Made by a program: the position numbers and the translations under genes
From: Rallus limicola
Lineage: Eukaryota; Chordata; Aves; Gruiformes; Rallidae
Assembly (NCBI GenBank): GCA_022605955.1
Contig: JAKCOZ010000001.1
Coordinates: 82,076,520 to 82,140,519, forward strand
Direction: 5' to 3'
Length of the DNA: 64,000 nt
In this document: positions 12,601-23,355 of the stretch, piece after piece
Numbering within the stretch: position 1 is the first letter of the stretch
How the letters are laid out: each line of letters begins with the position of its first letter
The notes under the pieces: model-generated
Told to the model about the DNA's origin: nothing
Seen by the model: the letters and a program-made list of their open reading frames with translations, nothing else
The model's database searches: none

Positions 12601-14649
12601 TTTTTCTTAGCAGAGGAGCTTTAAGAGGCTGCATGGTAATGTGGAGAAATTAGTAGAGAGGGAGGGGGAGATGACAACGTGCAGAAAGAAAAGAGAGGAA
12701 AGCTAAATGAAGGCTGCCTACTGCATGCATTCACTTCAGAATAACATTGCCTGCTTCTGCAAGAGGTCTATGAGACCCTTCACAGCAATTCAGGAGCTTG
12801 TCATCAGATTTAGTTTTCAACTGAAAGGTTCAAAGTAGTGACTCTCAGTTCTGCCTCTGACTAGAGCTGAAAGCAGCTTTTTAACCTCATGTTTTGCAGA
12901 GTCTCGCCTGCCCGGCACACAGTGCTGGTCAAGATTACAGAACATTTTCCTTGCTGAATGCCAAACAGATGTTATGAAACACATTTGATGGAACATATAT
13001 AAACACACGCCTTAGTGTTCTCTCATAATAATAGCCAAAAAAAGCCCCAAAACCTGGAGTTGATGGAGGAATGCAAAATGAAATCCTGGTCCATAGCCAG
13101 TCTCCATGCCACATTTAAAAAACCTGCTATGACCCAGGAATCCTCGATGATGCACTACTGGACACTCAGGCTCCAAATTAGTAAACTAAATATGGGGATT
13201 CTCCTCTGCCATAGCATTAAACTTTCTTACCCTCCAAAACAGGGTGTCTACATCCTACCTGTTAGGAGTGGTGTGATTCCTATCATGTGCTAATTCACAA
13301 ACTATGTGTTTGAGATGTCTGCTGAGACTGTGCTTGTTGGTCTGGGGTAAAACTGTCCCAGGGATTGATCAACAATTCACATGCCTTGGCAACTGAGTTA
13401 GAGTGCCCATAAACATTCTCAGGTCTTGTTTAATTTACTAGCATAGATGTACCTTCAGTTTCTCTTGGTCTCTGGCTACTGGTCCAGGAATACTCTCAGG
13501 TTCCCAAATTCAGTTACATGGCTTCACTGATGGGAGACTCATGCATGCTAAAAGGTCCTCCTCAGGGCTCTGATTTCTGTGTAAAGAAAAACACAGACCA
13601 GATAGCAGAGGATAGGCTTTGTGAAGTACACTCTAACTCTCATCACATCTCTGGGCATGTAATACAGGGCCCCAAAAGCATCTCTCTGCAGACTGGAGGG
13701 CTTTTAGCAAATTGGCTATACCGAGGGACCATATCATGCTCAGGTCCACCCGCCTTTATAGGGCCATAAAGGTGGATGAGAGATTCAAGTCATACACTGT
13801 CTAGGTACAAAGGAATTCAAATCTGAGCTGCAAGCTGACACTAACAAGTACATACATATTTGGGAACACAAGAGGAGATGTCCTAAAAGCAAAAATAATG
13901 TCAACCTTCAATAAAAATAACAAATAAATCATGTTTCCATCATTTGGCAGAAACACATTCAGATGATGAACTTCAGTCTACTAAAGCCCACCACCTGACT
14001 GGATGTGAAACAGCTTTTTGTAATGCTTGCATTTATTTTTCTTTATCTGTGTCAAAGGCAGTTCCCTTAAAATCCACAGTGGTCTCATTTTGGACTTTTC
14101 ATGGAAGCTGGGTTGAAAACTGTGGTTCTAATTTTCCCACTTGCAAAGCATACTGACAACTCCATCTATTTATCCATCCTCACAATTGTCAGTGTATGTG
14201 ATTTCTTCTATTTCTCCTTGTCTGCAGCAGCTGTCTGCACAACCTGTGAAATACTGCTGTTAATTTCTTATCAGTGGCACAGCACTGTGAGGGCTCTGCA
14301 AATCCATGGCCCTCGGTCAGAGCTTGGCCTTCTGCCTCCCAAAAACGCTTTGAGACAGGTGTTCTTGTACTACAACCCGTTAGCTGTCTGATGATTGCCA
14401 TGGCAAAAAGGCAGGAGGCACAAGAACAAGATATGTTCAAAGAAGTCGACTGAGTTAGGGATCTTATAAAGCCATGCCCAAGTTTCACTCTTGGTCCCAT
14501 TTTTCATTTGCCAAGGAAAAGGGATTCATTAGGAATGATGTTCCAACTGAGTTATCTTTTCCCTTCATTTTCAAAAACTGAAACGTACCTGGAATTAAGT
14601 CACATCTACTTTACAAAGAAAATGTAAAGAGCATAAGAGTAAACAAAGT

Positions 14650-14888
14650 GATCAGAAATAAGCTGGGTACTAGGAAGAGGTTCTTTCCTGAGGGGGTGGT
14701 CGGGCACTGGCACAGGCTCCCCAGGGAAGTGGTCACAGCACACAGCTTGGCTGAGTTCGAGAAGCATCCGGACCACTCAGTCACACGCTCTGACTTGCCT
14801 GACCCTGTGTGGAGCCAGGAGTTGGACTTGATGATCCTCATGGGTCCCTTCCAACTCAGGAGATTCTGTGAGTCTACGGTTCTACCTT
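14650..14888 (+). mobile_element. CR1 LINE fragment (3' end)
   Basis: Plus-oriented CR1 3' end. It shows GGAAGAGGTTCTTTCCTGAGGG, then a segment translating to VVGHWHRLPREVV, then GTTGGACTTGATGATCCTCATGGGTCCCTTCCAACTC and a worn ATTCTGTG-type tail near 14858-14885. It is only about 240 bp, so strongly 5'-truncated, and lies in sense in DPT intron 2. Confidence 0.88.
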
Positions 14889-15494
14889 TAAATATTCCAG
14901 AGAGTGGTGGATATTTCAGAGGATTTTTTTGTTACAGCAAGCGGCTCTAAGAGAAAGCAGCCTAACATTCCAGAGTTCCTTGGTTTTCAGGTAAAATTTC
15001 TGTTTCTGAGTACTCTAACAGTTACTGGTTCAGGCTCCAAATACCCCCAGGGCATCTGTTTTTAAAAACTTAAGCCCAACAATTATATTTCTAGGGAGGA
15101 AAATACTTAAGCTTGTGCTCAACCCATTTAACAAAATGTAAATGTGCACATGAGTACTTGGGCTGGGATGTGCGAGGATCACCTTAAACCATCATTCAAG
15201 AACTGTGGCTGAATTAAATTAAATCAGAAAAACGGTTGCCAGGATTTCTGTTAAAAGCATCTTAACCCTCTTAGTCTCAAAAGAAGTTGAGCCGTTTATT
15301 TCCACGGGGTAGCATCTGCCTTAGAGGGAACCTGACTCTTCCCTGGGCTGTTTCAGAGTGAAGCTAACACAACTCCACTAGCAACTCCCACATAAAATGG
15401 TGTAATACAGGGAGAGACTGAGTGCCAGGTTTCCATTCCTGACCTCTGACATAATGTTGACATAAAGTACTGGTCAATGTCCCGGCCCCTTCCT

Positions 15495-15640
15495 GCGTCT
15501 GTTCATTATCTGTAAAACCAAGTACAGTATTACTTGCCTGTTTCCCAGGGAAGCAGTAACCATAATTTGATTAATAAGTGCAGAAGCACTTTGAGCTTCT
15601 TAGATAAAATTCACTGCATAAATATTGTCCAGGCCCATAT
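15495..15640 (+). mobile_element. MIR-like tRNA-derived SINE relic
   Basis: The order of short matches fits the core and 3' part of a MIR/CORE-type SINE: ATTATCTGTAAAACC, then AGTATTACTTGCC, then TTAATAAGTGCAGAAGCACTTTGAGCTTCTTAGATAAAAT, then CTGCATAAATATTGT. The family 3' end typically reads as AAGCACTTTGAGATCCTTGGATGAAAG...TATATAAAT. Divergence is high, as expected for an insertion that predates birds. The tRNA-like head is not clear. It sits about 575 bp upstream of DPT exon 3. Confidence 0.65.
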
Positions 15641-16055
15641 TTTAACATTATAAACTAGGCGGAAAGTGAAAACAACAAAGAGGAATGGATTAATTGCTGC
15701 ATTCATTTAAGGCAATTCATAAATGGATAAATGCTTGTAGTTATTTGACTTGGCAACATCTACAGCACTGTACAGCAGCAAACCAAACAGACTCACAAAA
15801 GGCTGGAGCAAATCCCTGCAATAAAGACATAAGTAGTAGACAAGATTTACATTCCTGTTCAGGCTGCTTTTATCCCAGAGCTGCAGATGTACACATATAT
15901 AACACACCAAACTGCTCTTAATAGCTCTAAATCTACTGAAATTCTCTCAAATAGTTATATGAATTCATTGCATAGAAGAGAAAGGCAGCCTCATAGGTGA
16001 GACTGCATCTTGTGGTGCCGTTAAGAAACAAGAACTTTCAAAGAAGTAGGAAACA

Positions 16056-16137
16056 GATCACAGAATCATAGGGTTTGGAAGGGACCTCAAGAGATTGTCG
16101 GGTTCAACCCCCAAATGGGTTGGACCCCAGATCTACT
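16056..16137 (-). mobile_element. CR1 LINE fragment just before DPT exon 3
   Basis: Minus-oriented CR1 tail beginning GATCACAGAATCATAGGG and continuing TTTGGAAGGGACCTCAAGAGATTG ... GTTCAACCCCC. It is about 80 bp long and ends roughly 77 bp before the exon 3 acceptor, so it lies close to, but not over, the expected branch point and pyrimidine tract. Confidence 0.88.
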
Positions 16138-16214
16138 GTGTGAGTTACATTCAGTCAACTGGACTTTTCTATAAGACTGTAAATCTTATTGTGCTCTTTT
16201 TCCTTAATGTGAAG

Positions 16215-16322
16215 GTTAACAACAGAATATCCAGGACACTATGGAGAAGATATGGACATGATGATGTACACTTATGACCATTACATCCGTGGGGCAACCA
16301 CAACTTTCTCTGCTGTGGACAG
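16215..16322 (+). CDS. DPT: dermatopontin, internal coding exon (exon 3)
   Basis: This exon is 108 nt. Its first base completes the Trp begun in exon 2, followed by 35 codons and the AG of an Arg codon. It reads [18 protein letters not shown], then [17 protein letters not shown]. It has no Cys. Its five Tyr lie near Asp/Glu and are plausible sulfation sites; dermatopontin is known to be Tyr-sulfated, but which residues are modified here is inference. The acceptor is AG at 16213-16214 after CTCTTTTTCCTTAATGTGAAG, a short pyrimidine tract. The donor is AG|GTTTGC, weak compared with the GTAAGT consensus. Frame and phase match both neighbouring exons exactly. Together with the family match this makes the call firm. 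Confidence 0.95.
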
Positions 16323-19300
16323 GTTTGCTTTTCATCTCTTTCATTAGAAATTTAAAAAAAAACAAACCAAAAAGAGTCTTCCTTGCCTGTTTCCCCCAAA
16401 TAGTGCATGGCTGTGTACCGGCTGCTGTGGTACTCAGCAACAGACTAGCACCTCTGTGGGACACAGTTCACAGTGTGTGTGGGATAATTGTCCAGGGAGG
16501 TGTATCAGGAATGGGGAATCTTCATGCACAAGGGGATCATTTGCCATGTCCACCTGAGTTGTTAAAAATACAGAAACAGTAGGCATGGCTAAATCTGAGC
16601 TCCACAAAGGGTAACACATCTCCAGTCAAAGCATCTTTCATTTAGCTCAGTACAAACTTGGCCTGGAACATCTTTCAGGGGACAGAGGTCCTATTCTAGC
16701 ACACTGTCTTTTGCAGAGAAACATGGAACATTCCAGCATGCAAAGATAAGGCCATACAAATGGCAGTGTGAATGCTGTAAACTGTCCAATCCATTGCAAC
16801 ACAATCTTAAAAGATTTGAGGCCACACCAGGAATTAAGACAACACAGTGCATGTTAACTCCTTTCCAGAAAATAAGTTCACTGTTTTTTCTTGATCAATC
16901 CTGGTCATTTCTTGACATCTGCTAATCCTTTTGAGCTATGACTATGGCTAGTGAAGTTGTAGTCATACAAGTGGATCCATAATTGCTCTGCTGGGTATCA
17001 CTCCCTTTTTACTATGCAGAACTGCAAAGTTTTAAAAGTTGGACTTAACACCAACTCCACAGCGCTGAATGCCTGGGACTACAGAGAGCAGGTCTAAGAG
17101 GAGTGTGAGCAGTCACTGAAACTTGATTGTGGGAGAGGGATTGTGAGTATTCCCTGTCCAGGTGACCTCTAATTTGCCAACTATGAGCTGCCTCTTTGCT
17201 GATGTTTTTTATCAGACCCCTCAGTGCAGTATACTAAAGCACCTGTTATCAAACCCAACACAGACAGCAAGGCAAGGAGCACTGCACTGCCCTACTGTTG
17301 CCAAGACTGACTTATGGGAAAAGAGGGAAGAGAAGAGAGGAGGAGCTTAAACACCCCAACATGTCGAGTTATCTCCAATAGTATTCAAAGGAGCAGAGCG
17401 CTTTTGTCACTGTGATGCTCTCAGCTTGCCAGTAGGGATTCCCACAGCTGAAAAATTACCTAAAATAAGATGACCTTTCCAGAAATGACAACACACTGTC
17501 AGGCTGCTGCAGTTATGGAACTATAATTTTCTGGCTAAAATTCATTAGCCAAATTAATTTATTAATAAATGGAAGCTGTGTCTATAAATGATACCTGTAA
17601 GTGGAAAAATAACTTCCATACTTAACTGACTCAAAGGTACTTATTTATCCCTTTGGATAAAGAATTTACAAGATTGCAAGGGACATCCCTGTTCTGGGTT
17701 TTTTGTCTTAAATATTCCCCAGTGCTATTCTTAATTCTTGCTCCTCATGGCCATGGCAGAGAGTAGGGGAGAGAGTGCAGACAGCACACTTCCCTGCAAC
17801 TGGGTGCCAGCCTCTGTCAGATATGGACCAGGCTCAAGTCAGGAACTGCAAGGACAATCCTGGAATACAGAGCAGTTGAGATAACAGATGCCTCTAAGCA
17901 GATTTCTGTCCATGACTGCTTCACACAGCCTTCGGAAGGGGGGGCACTGGGAGACCAGCCAAGAGCAGAGGCAGCATCCCAGGGATGTACATTGGGAGTA
18001 CAGATCCTCACGGGTTATGGGATCACAGCACCTGCAAAGGGAAGAAGTCACCAACACTTTTGTCCTACCACTACTGTGATAACACAGAGAAAACATTTTA
18101 TGAATTGCAATCTAGGAAGGAAAATTTCTTGTTCCAGTGAACTTTCTGGGCTCCAGTTTCCAGAATGACTAAAGCCAACTTGTGTTCCCTAGCATCCGAA
18201 GCAAAAAAAACATTCTTGCAACACCATTTCTTAAGTCAGATGCAGGCAGTAACTCTCCTGCATGGTACCCCCACAAAAGCTGGCAAAGTTTGTCATCCTA
18301 AGTGGCTCTTTGCAGCTGGTTGAGGCAGAATAGGAGCAAAAAAACTCTATGCCCAGTTCCAGCCTGCCAGCAGCACACACACATGTAGCTTGCCTGCGCA
18401 AACACGCTGTAGATTGAGGCTGCTTTTCATTTTCAAGCACATTAAACCTGTGCCCATACTATTTAGCTCATGATGGGCAATGCTCTTGAGCTAACAAGAG
18501 TCATGAAAAAAGCCTCTGGAGGTCTTTTTAAAGTTTTCCTAATCACTTTGAATAGGTATTTTTAGATGTTTTGAATAAACTTGCAGAAATTATTTACTCC
18601 CTTCCTACTCCCTAAGACATTGCATCACTGCAGTCACTGCTGATGCACAGATATTTGAGAGAGCACATGATGCCCTCTGGCAAGAGCTGTAGAAAGCTTA
18701 GAAAGGTGGGATCCCCACCTCCCCTTCTGTAATCACTCTCTGTGTGTTTCCATGCCCAAGTATCAGGAGCTGCTGTTTATCATCAGTGGTTCTAAGTGCT
18801 CATCTGTAGAGTCAACTTTAGAAGTGGTTAATACTTGTATTTTTCAGTCCCATTTTAAATCAGTCAAAAGGAGAAAGTGATTGTCTATAAAGCAAGACGA
18901 AAGCAACTGGAAAGAATTAACAGAGGCCTGAAGCATCTCTGGGACCACGTTTGGGGGTGTGGTGGTGACACTGATGCAGGCAGGGTGACCTATGGACATA
19001 AGTAAAGGAACTTTTCCAGGGAAAGGCACTATCTTTTCTGAGACAGACTGGCACAGTCAAGTTTCAGAGATAGACATAAGATATGTGAGCAGCTGTAAAC
19101 AAGTAAAGCTACCCACAGAGACATGCACATTGTAAACCCTTGGAAAATAGCTTCTGAAATGAAAATAATAATAATAAACAAAAGTAGCTTCAAAATAGTT
19201 TTTTTGCATGAGCTCTGAAACATGGTAAGTGATAATGGCATGGGTCCCTCATGGAGCCTTGTTACGGGGCTGTGATCCCTCTGGATCCATCTCCTGAGTC

Positions 19301-21989
19301 CAGAGACAGCCCAATCTGCAGTGAGGAGTTTGGACAGGGAGGTGGGGATTACCAGATGTGCTTTGTGAGTGCCACAGCTTGCCCTTTGCCGCCTAGTATA
19401 AAAATAGCACTTGCAGACTGTCATACGGTCATTTCTTTTACAAAACTGTTCTCTGCTCCATTTATTTGGGTCATCTGAACAGCCAGTAATTTCTTAACTG
19501 CTCAGACATCATCCCCAAAAGATAGATCAGACCCCAGACGCCCCAGCAGTAAGTACATTTGAAATGCCTGGACAAGCTGGATATCTACTGAGCCCAGCTG
19601 AGCCAAATTATAGGGTATTTTAGGTCCCTAATAAGTTTCATATGACCAAAGAAAGAGGATTTTGCAAACCCAATATGAATAGGAATTCAGAGAATTTTTT
19701 AACTGAATTTGAAACAGATTATTCGGCAAATTTTGGAGACAAAAGATATTTTCCCAATACCATCAAAAATTCAAATCTGACAGCACATGACAGCTGGAGA
19801 GAAAAAGTGACAATTCAATATCGACTCCTCAAGTCAAGGAAAATGCCTGAAATTAGCAATTTGGGAGGACCTATAAGCTGGTGTTAAGGGTCTGTAAAGA
19901 CAAGTTCATATGTATATATATTCTAGAATATGTCCTGATGAAATCTGCACCCTCACTGGAGAACTTGTAAAGAAACTACAAATTGAAACAGGCTGATACC
20001 TACTGAATTAAACTCACAGCACCAATAGCACAAAGTAATTGCCTGCAACTGAAAAGTTGGACCTATGTGCTTAACTTCAAACAGAAGTAATAGAAAAAAA
20101 GATAAATTAAGACATTAAATGCATAAACCTACTGGCTATCAACCATGTGCATGTTTGCTAAAGTGTCTGCAAATTCAAGCTTAAATTACAACATCAGAAA
20201 GAATTACACTCTAATATTTTAAAGGAAACTAAAATCCATTTATTTTAAAGAACTTGATTTTTAACTTTACAACCTCCTTTTTTTAGAAAACTACTTGGCC
20301 TCAGCTTTTGAGCTAAAAGTCTCTCTGACAACGGGCGTTAGTTTAGCAGGCCTTAATTTTGACCCATATAATCCTGTTAATCCACTTGCAAGTCATCTTT
20401 TTATTGGTCTCTCTGGGTAGCTAAGTGACCAAAAGAGTAATAACTGTCTTTGAAGAGCATGCACATAGTCCAAATGTGGACTTCCTAAAATAAAAATTAA
20501 TCTTGCATTTCATTAACCTTTGGTAACAGTTTTATGAGGCTGTTATAATTAAAAGCTGTTTAAGAAAGGCCTAAAGAAAACCAAAAATAAGCACTATATA
20601 ACTAAATGCAGACTTGCTGATGAGTACCAGACAGACCCATTTCCAAATGATACTCAGCATAAATTGGTGAAGTAGCACAGTAAATTTCAAATCAGAAAGC
20701 TCAGTTAATGAAAGCTTAGTTGAGATGCTTTATACCTCCACAAGCCTTAACAGTCAAATGAATCTTATTCCAGGATAGAGTGCCACAGTCTGTGAAACTC
20801 CATAAGAGCAGTTAGTACCAAAACTCATGCTCAGGTGTCTCCACACATCCCTGAGTGGCAGCAGGTTCTGCAACAGTTTCCTCATTATTTGGAGCCATCC
20901 ACCAGGAAACTGGGACCACGCAGGGGTCTTGTAAAGCCAGCTCCTATCAAACCACTCCGGCAGCATTACCTGTCCCATGCCTCAGGTTTAGGAGATCACT
21001 ATTGGCAGAATCCAAACTTTCAGAAACCTCTTGGAGTACTACCTATTACCAATTTCAATGACAGCTGCCACCTGCAAGGACTGTACTTTCGATCTCCACT
21101 CCCATTAGCCAGTACCCAGCAGCCTAAATTGAACATCTGCTCCACAACAGGACAGTATTTGATTTGTTGAGCTCATGGCTTTTTGTCAAGGGAAAATTTA
21201 ACATGCAATAGGCTAAGGTGGAAGTTTGCAGCCTGTTGCAGCTATTTGACACTAAATCACTGGCCTCCGCTGTTGAATCTGGCTGTTCCAGCCATGCTTC
21301 CCACTAACAGTAGGAATTGCTCTCCTGAGAGAGAAAACAGACATCTAGTTATTCACAAACCAGGAAGAGCACAAACTCTCCTTACGCTCATAAACACCAC
21401 TACCCTGCCTCACATGTGGCTGGTGGAGATTGAGGATGAGAAGTGGATTTAATTGCTCCCACTATTGATTCCTTCACATCTTTAATAAAGGACACTAGTA
21501 GTAGAAAGAACACTAGAAGACCTAGTAGCAGAAAGAAATTTTTTAAAGTTCATTTTGCTGTGTGGACAGACAGCTCCCCACTTAGAAACAGCTTGAAAAT
21601 CACCCATGTGCTTTACTTTGTATACACTCCTGAGCAATATATCACACTGCAATAACTACTGACAGAATCATCCTTTTCCTCTTGGTTACTGATTTAAAGT
21701 CGATCTAGGACAGATCACCATCAAGAGTCTTCTGAAGGAGACTCACAGACCGAATTATTCAGAGAGCTGATTTTCTTACCTTGTAAAGGAGCATGAAGGA
21801 ATTATAACTATCAGGCACATTCAATCACCTTCCTGCCCATAAAAATGCAAAGCGCTCAGAGGAAAGTCAGCTAATGGCAGAAAGATGTGTAAATACACAA
21901 TACCTGGCGTAAAGCTATTCTTACTTATATAGTTTTATCCTTTGCAGTTTTGGCTCGCTAATATTGGCTCTTGTCTCTCTTCCATGCAG
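16323..21989 (+). other. DPT: DPT intron 3 (5.7 kb)
   Basis: GT at 16323-16324 and AG at 21988-21989, with a TCTTGTCTCTCTTCCATGCAG acceptor, bound a phase-2 intron. I recognise no CR1, LTR or SINE in it, which makes it the most repeat-poor long stretch on the gene. The open frames at 19642-19887 and 20754-21170 have no family resemblance. The region 19640-20730 is AT-rich. Confidence 0.92.
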
Positions 21990-22056
21990 GGATCGCCAGT
22001 GGAAATTCATTGTCTGCAGGATGACAGAGTACGACTGCCCGTTTCAAAATGTTTAA
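21990..22056 (+). CDS. DPT: dermatopontin, last coding exon (exon 4) with stop
   Basis: The first base (G) completes the Arg codon begun by AG in exon 3. The exon then reads [21 protein letters not shown] and stops at TAA (22054-22056). DRQWKF is another copy of the family's D-R-x-W-x-F repeat. Two Cys are present, VCR and YDC, which complete the C-terminal disulphide loops. The acceptor CTCTCTTCCATGCAG|G is strong. The C-terminal tail (PFQNV) differs slightly from the mammalian form as I remember it, while the core is the same. Counting from the Trp at the exon 1/2 junction, the three exons give 99 residues. With a usual protein length of about 201, roughly the first half is off the left edge. 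Confidence 0.96.
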
Positions 22057-22204
22057 AAAGATAGTGTGTGCCATACTTGGAAAGCTTTGGGATGGACAGG
22101 GTGGGATGCGGGTCAGTGATCCCAGGAAAAGAGCGATTAGGCTCACAAAAGGTACAAGACTCACCAGCTGTCTGCTGAAGAGATAATTCTTTTCCTCTGA
22201 AGCT

Positions 22205-22214
22205 AATAAATAAA
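22205..22214 (+). terminator. overlapping AATAAA pair, proximal poly(A) signal candidate
   Basis: AATAAATAAA gives two overlapping AATAAA hexamers 149 nt after the DPT stop. If used, this would produce a very short 3' UTR. No strong GT-rich element follows at once (TTTCCAGTGGCGATTTTGG is the nearest), so use is uncertain. Confidence 0.35.
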
Positions 22215-23331
22215 TTTCCAGTGGCGATTTTGGAGGATTCCTTCAAGCGGCGCTGGCAGTTGTATCTCCCAACTAAAACTGCTTACGACATACATGTTTA
22301 TGATACACAAGTCTATGGCATATGCACAGTTACCTTTTTTATATATACATGTAGCCATTCTGATCACATACGACTTACATAGCAACTTTGTAAATTTGCT
22401 TCCGAGCACAGTCATTTCCAACGAGGCAGAAACATACTGTTAATTTTCCAACAGCCACTAGACTTTCCCATCTTCTACTTTGTACTTGGAACCTACCCAG
22501 TGAACCCTACCAGCTTCTCAGCGTTTAGTAGCTGAGAGTGGCATCAGCCTGTCTCTGATGTACTGCGTCTGGCGTTACCTGTTGCAGCCCTCAGCCTAAC
22601 TCCAGTGCTACAAAGGTCTGCCTGCACAGGGGAATTCCAGGTATTTACAACACTGGAATACGTCACTACCTGATTAAAAGGAGAGTAGATCTATCAATAA
22701 AGCCAGAAGCCTAGCCCAGTTTTACTGAGAGTCTCTTTTGTATTGTCTCTAGTGAAATAACTAGGCAGGAGCTCTACTCCGGGCAAACCCCAGAGTAAGT
22801 CAAGACACTTGCACTCTCAGTAAGTAGGCATGCTTGTCAGGAGTCTGCTTTCCAGATGGACTGGGTTTCCACTATGGGTGCCTGTACAACACCTGTCTGC
22901 CCTTGGTAAATATTCTTGGCTTAGAATAGACAGATAGAGCTATAATGACTTAGGTGACCTCAGTTCCTCCAACTTCCAGGTGTCATTCCCTGTGAAGGAT
23001 AAGCTGACCGTGTTTCAAGACTGCACAGCACTTGTACAGCTGTAGTCCAACAATAAAGACTATAAATCTATTTCAGGGAGATCTGAGGTAGGATTTTTAC
23101 TCTGGAACAAACCAGAATTTAGGGCTCATTTCCTTATTTGAGGTGAACAGTGAGCTTAGCAGTGGCTTCAGCAGTGCTGGCTCAAGGGCCATAATGACCC
23201 CATGTACCAATTTAAGTTTGTAAAGCTTCATAGGAAACAGCTGTGTCAGCCAGACAGTTTCTATGTTCCAAGCATTTTTAACATATTTACTATCATACCC
23301 TCAAGCGTGAGCATTAAAACTACACTTGTCC

Positions 23332-23337
23332 AATAAA
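23332..23337 (+). terminator. distal poly(A) signal candidate of DPT
   Basis: AATAAA within CCAATAAAAGAATAATAGG, followed within 20-40 nt by T- and GT-rich sequence. It is the last canonical hexamer for over 1.3 kb and the best candidate for the main DPT 3' end. Confidence 0.5.
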
Positions 23338-23355
23338 AGAATAATAGGTTTTGCA

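Larger units (their letters stand above)
22057..23355 (+). other. DPT: DPT 3' UTR (probable extent)
   Basis: After the stop there is non-coding DNA with AATAAA signals at 22205-22210 and 22209-22214 (overlapping pair), 22696-22701, 23052-23057 and 23332-23337. The last is followed by a T/GT-rich stretch (GGTTTTGCATTGCTGTAACCTTG), typical of a cleavage region. The next AATAAA downstream (about 24678) lies in AT-rich simple DNA. A 3' UTR of about 1.3 kb agrees with the roughly 1.1 kb human one as I recall it. The end point is an inference. Shorter forms ending after the 22205-22214 or 22696 signals are possible. Confidence 0.6.
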
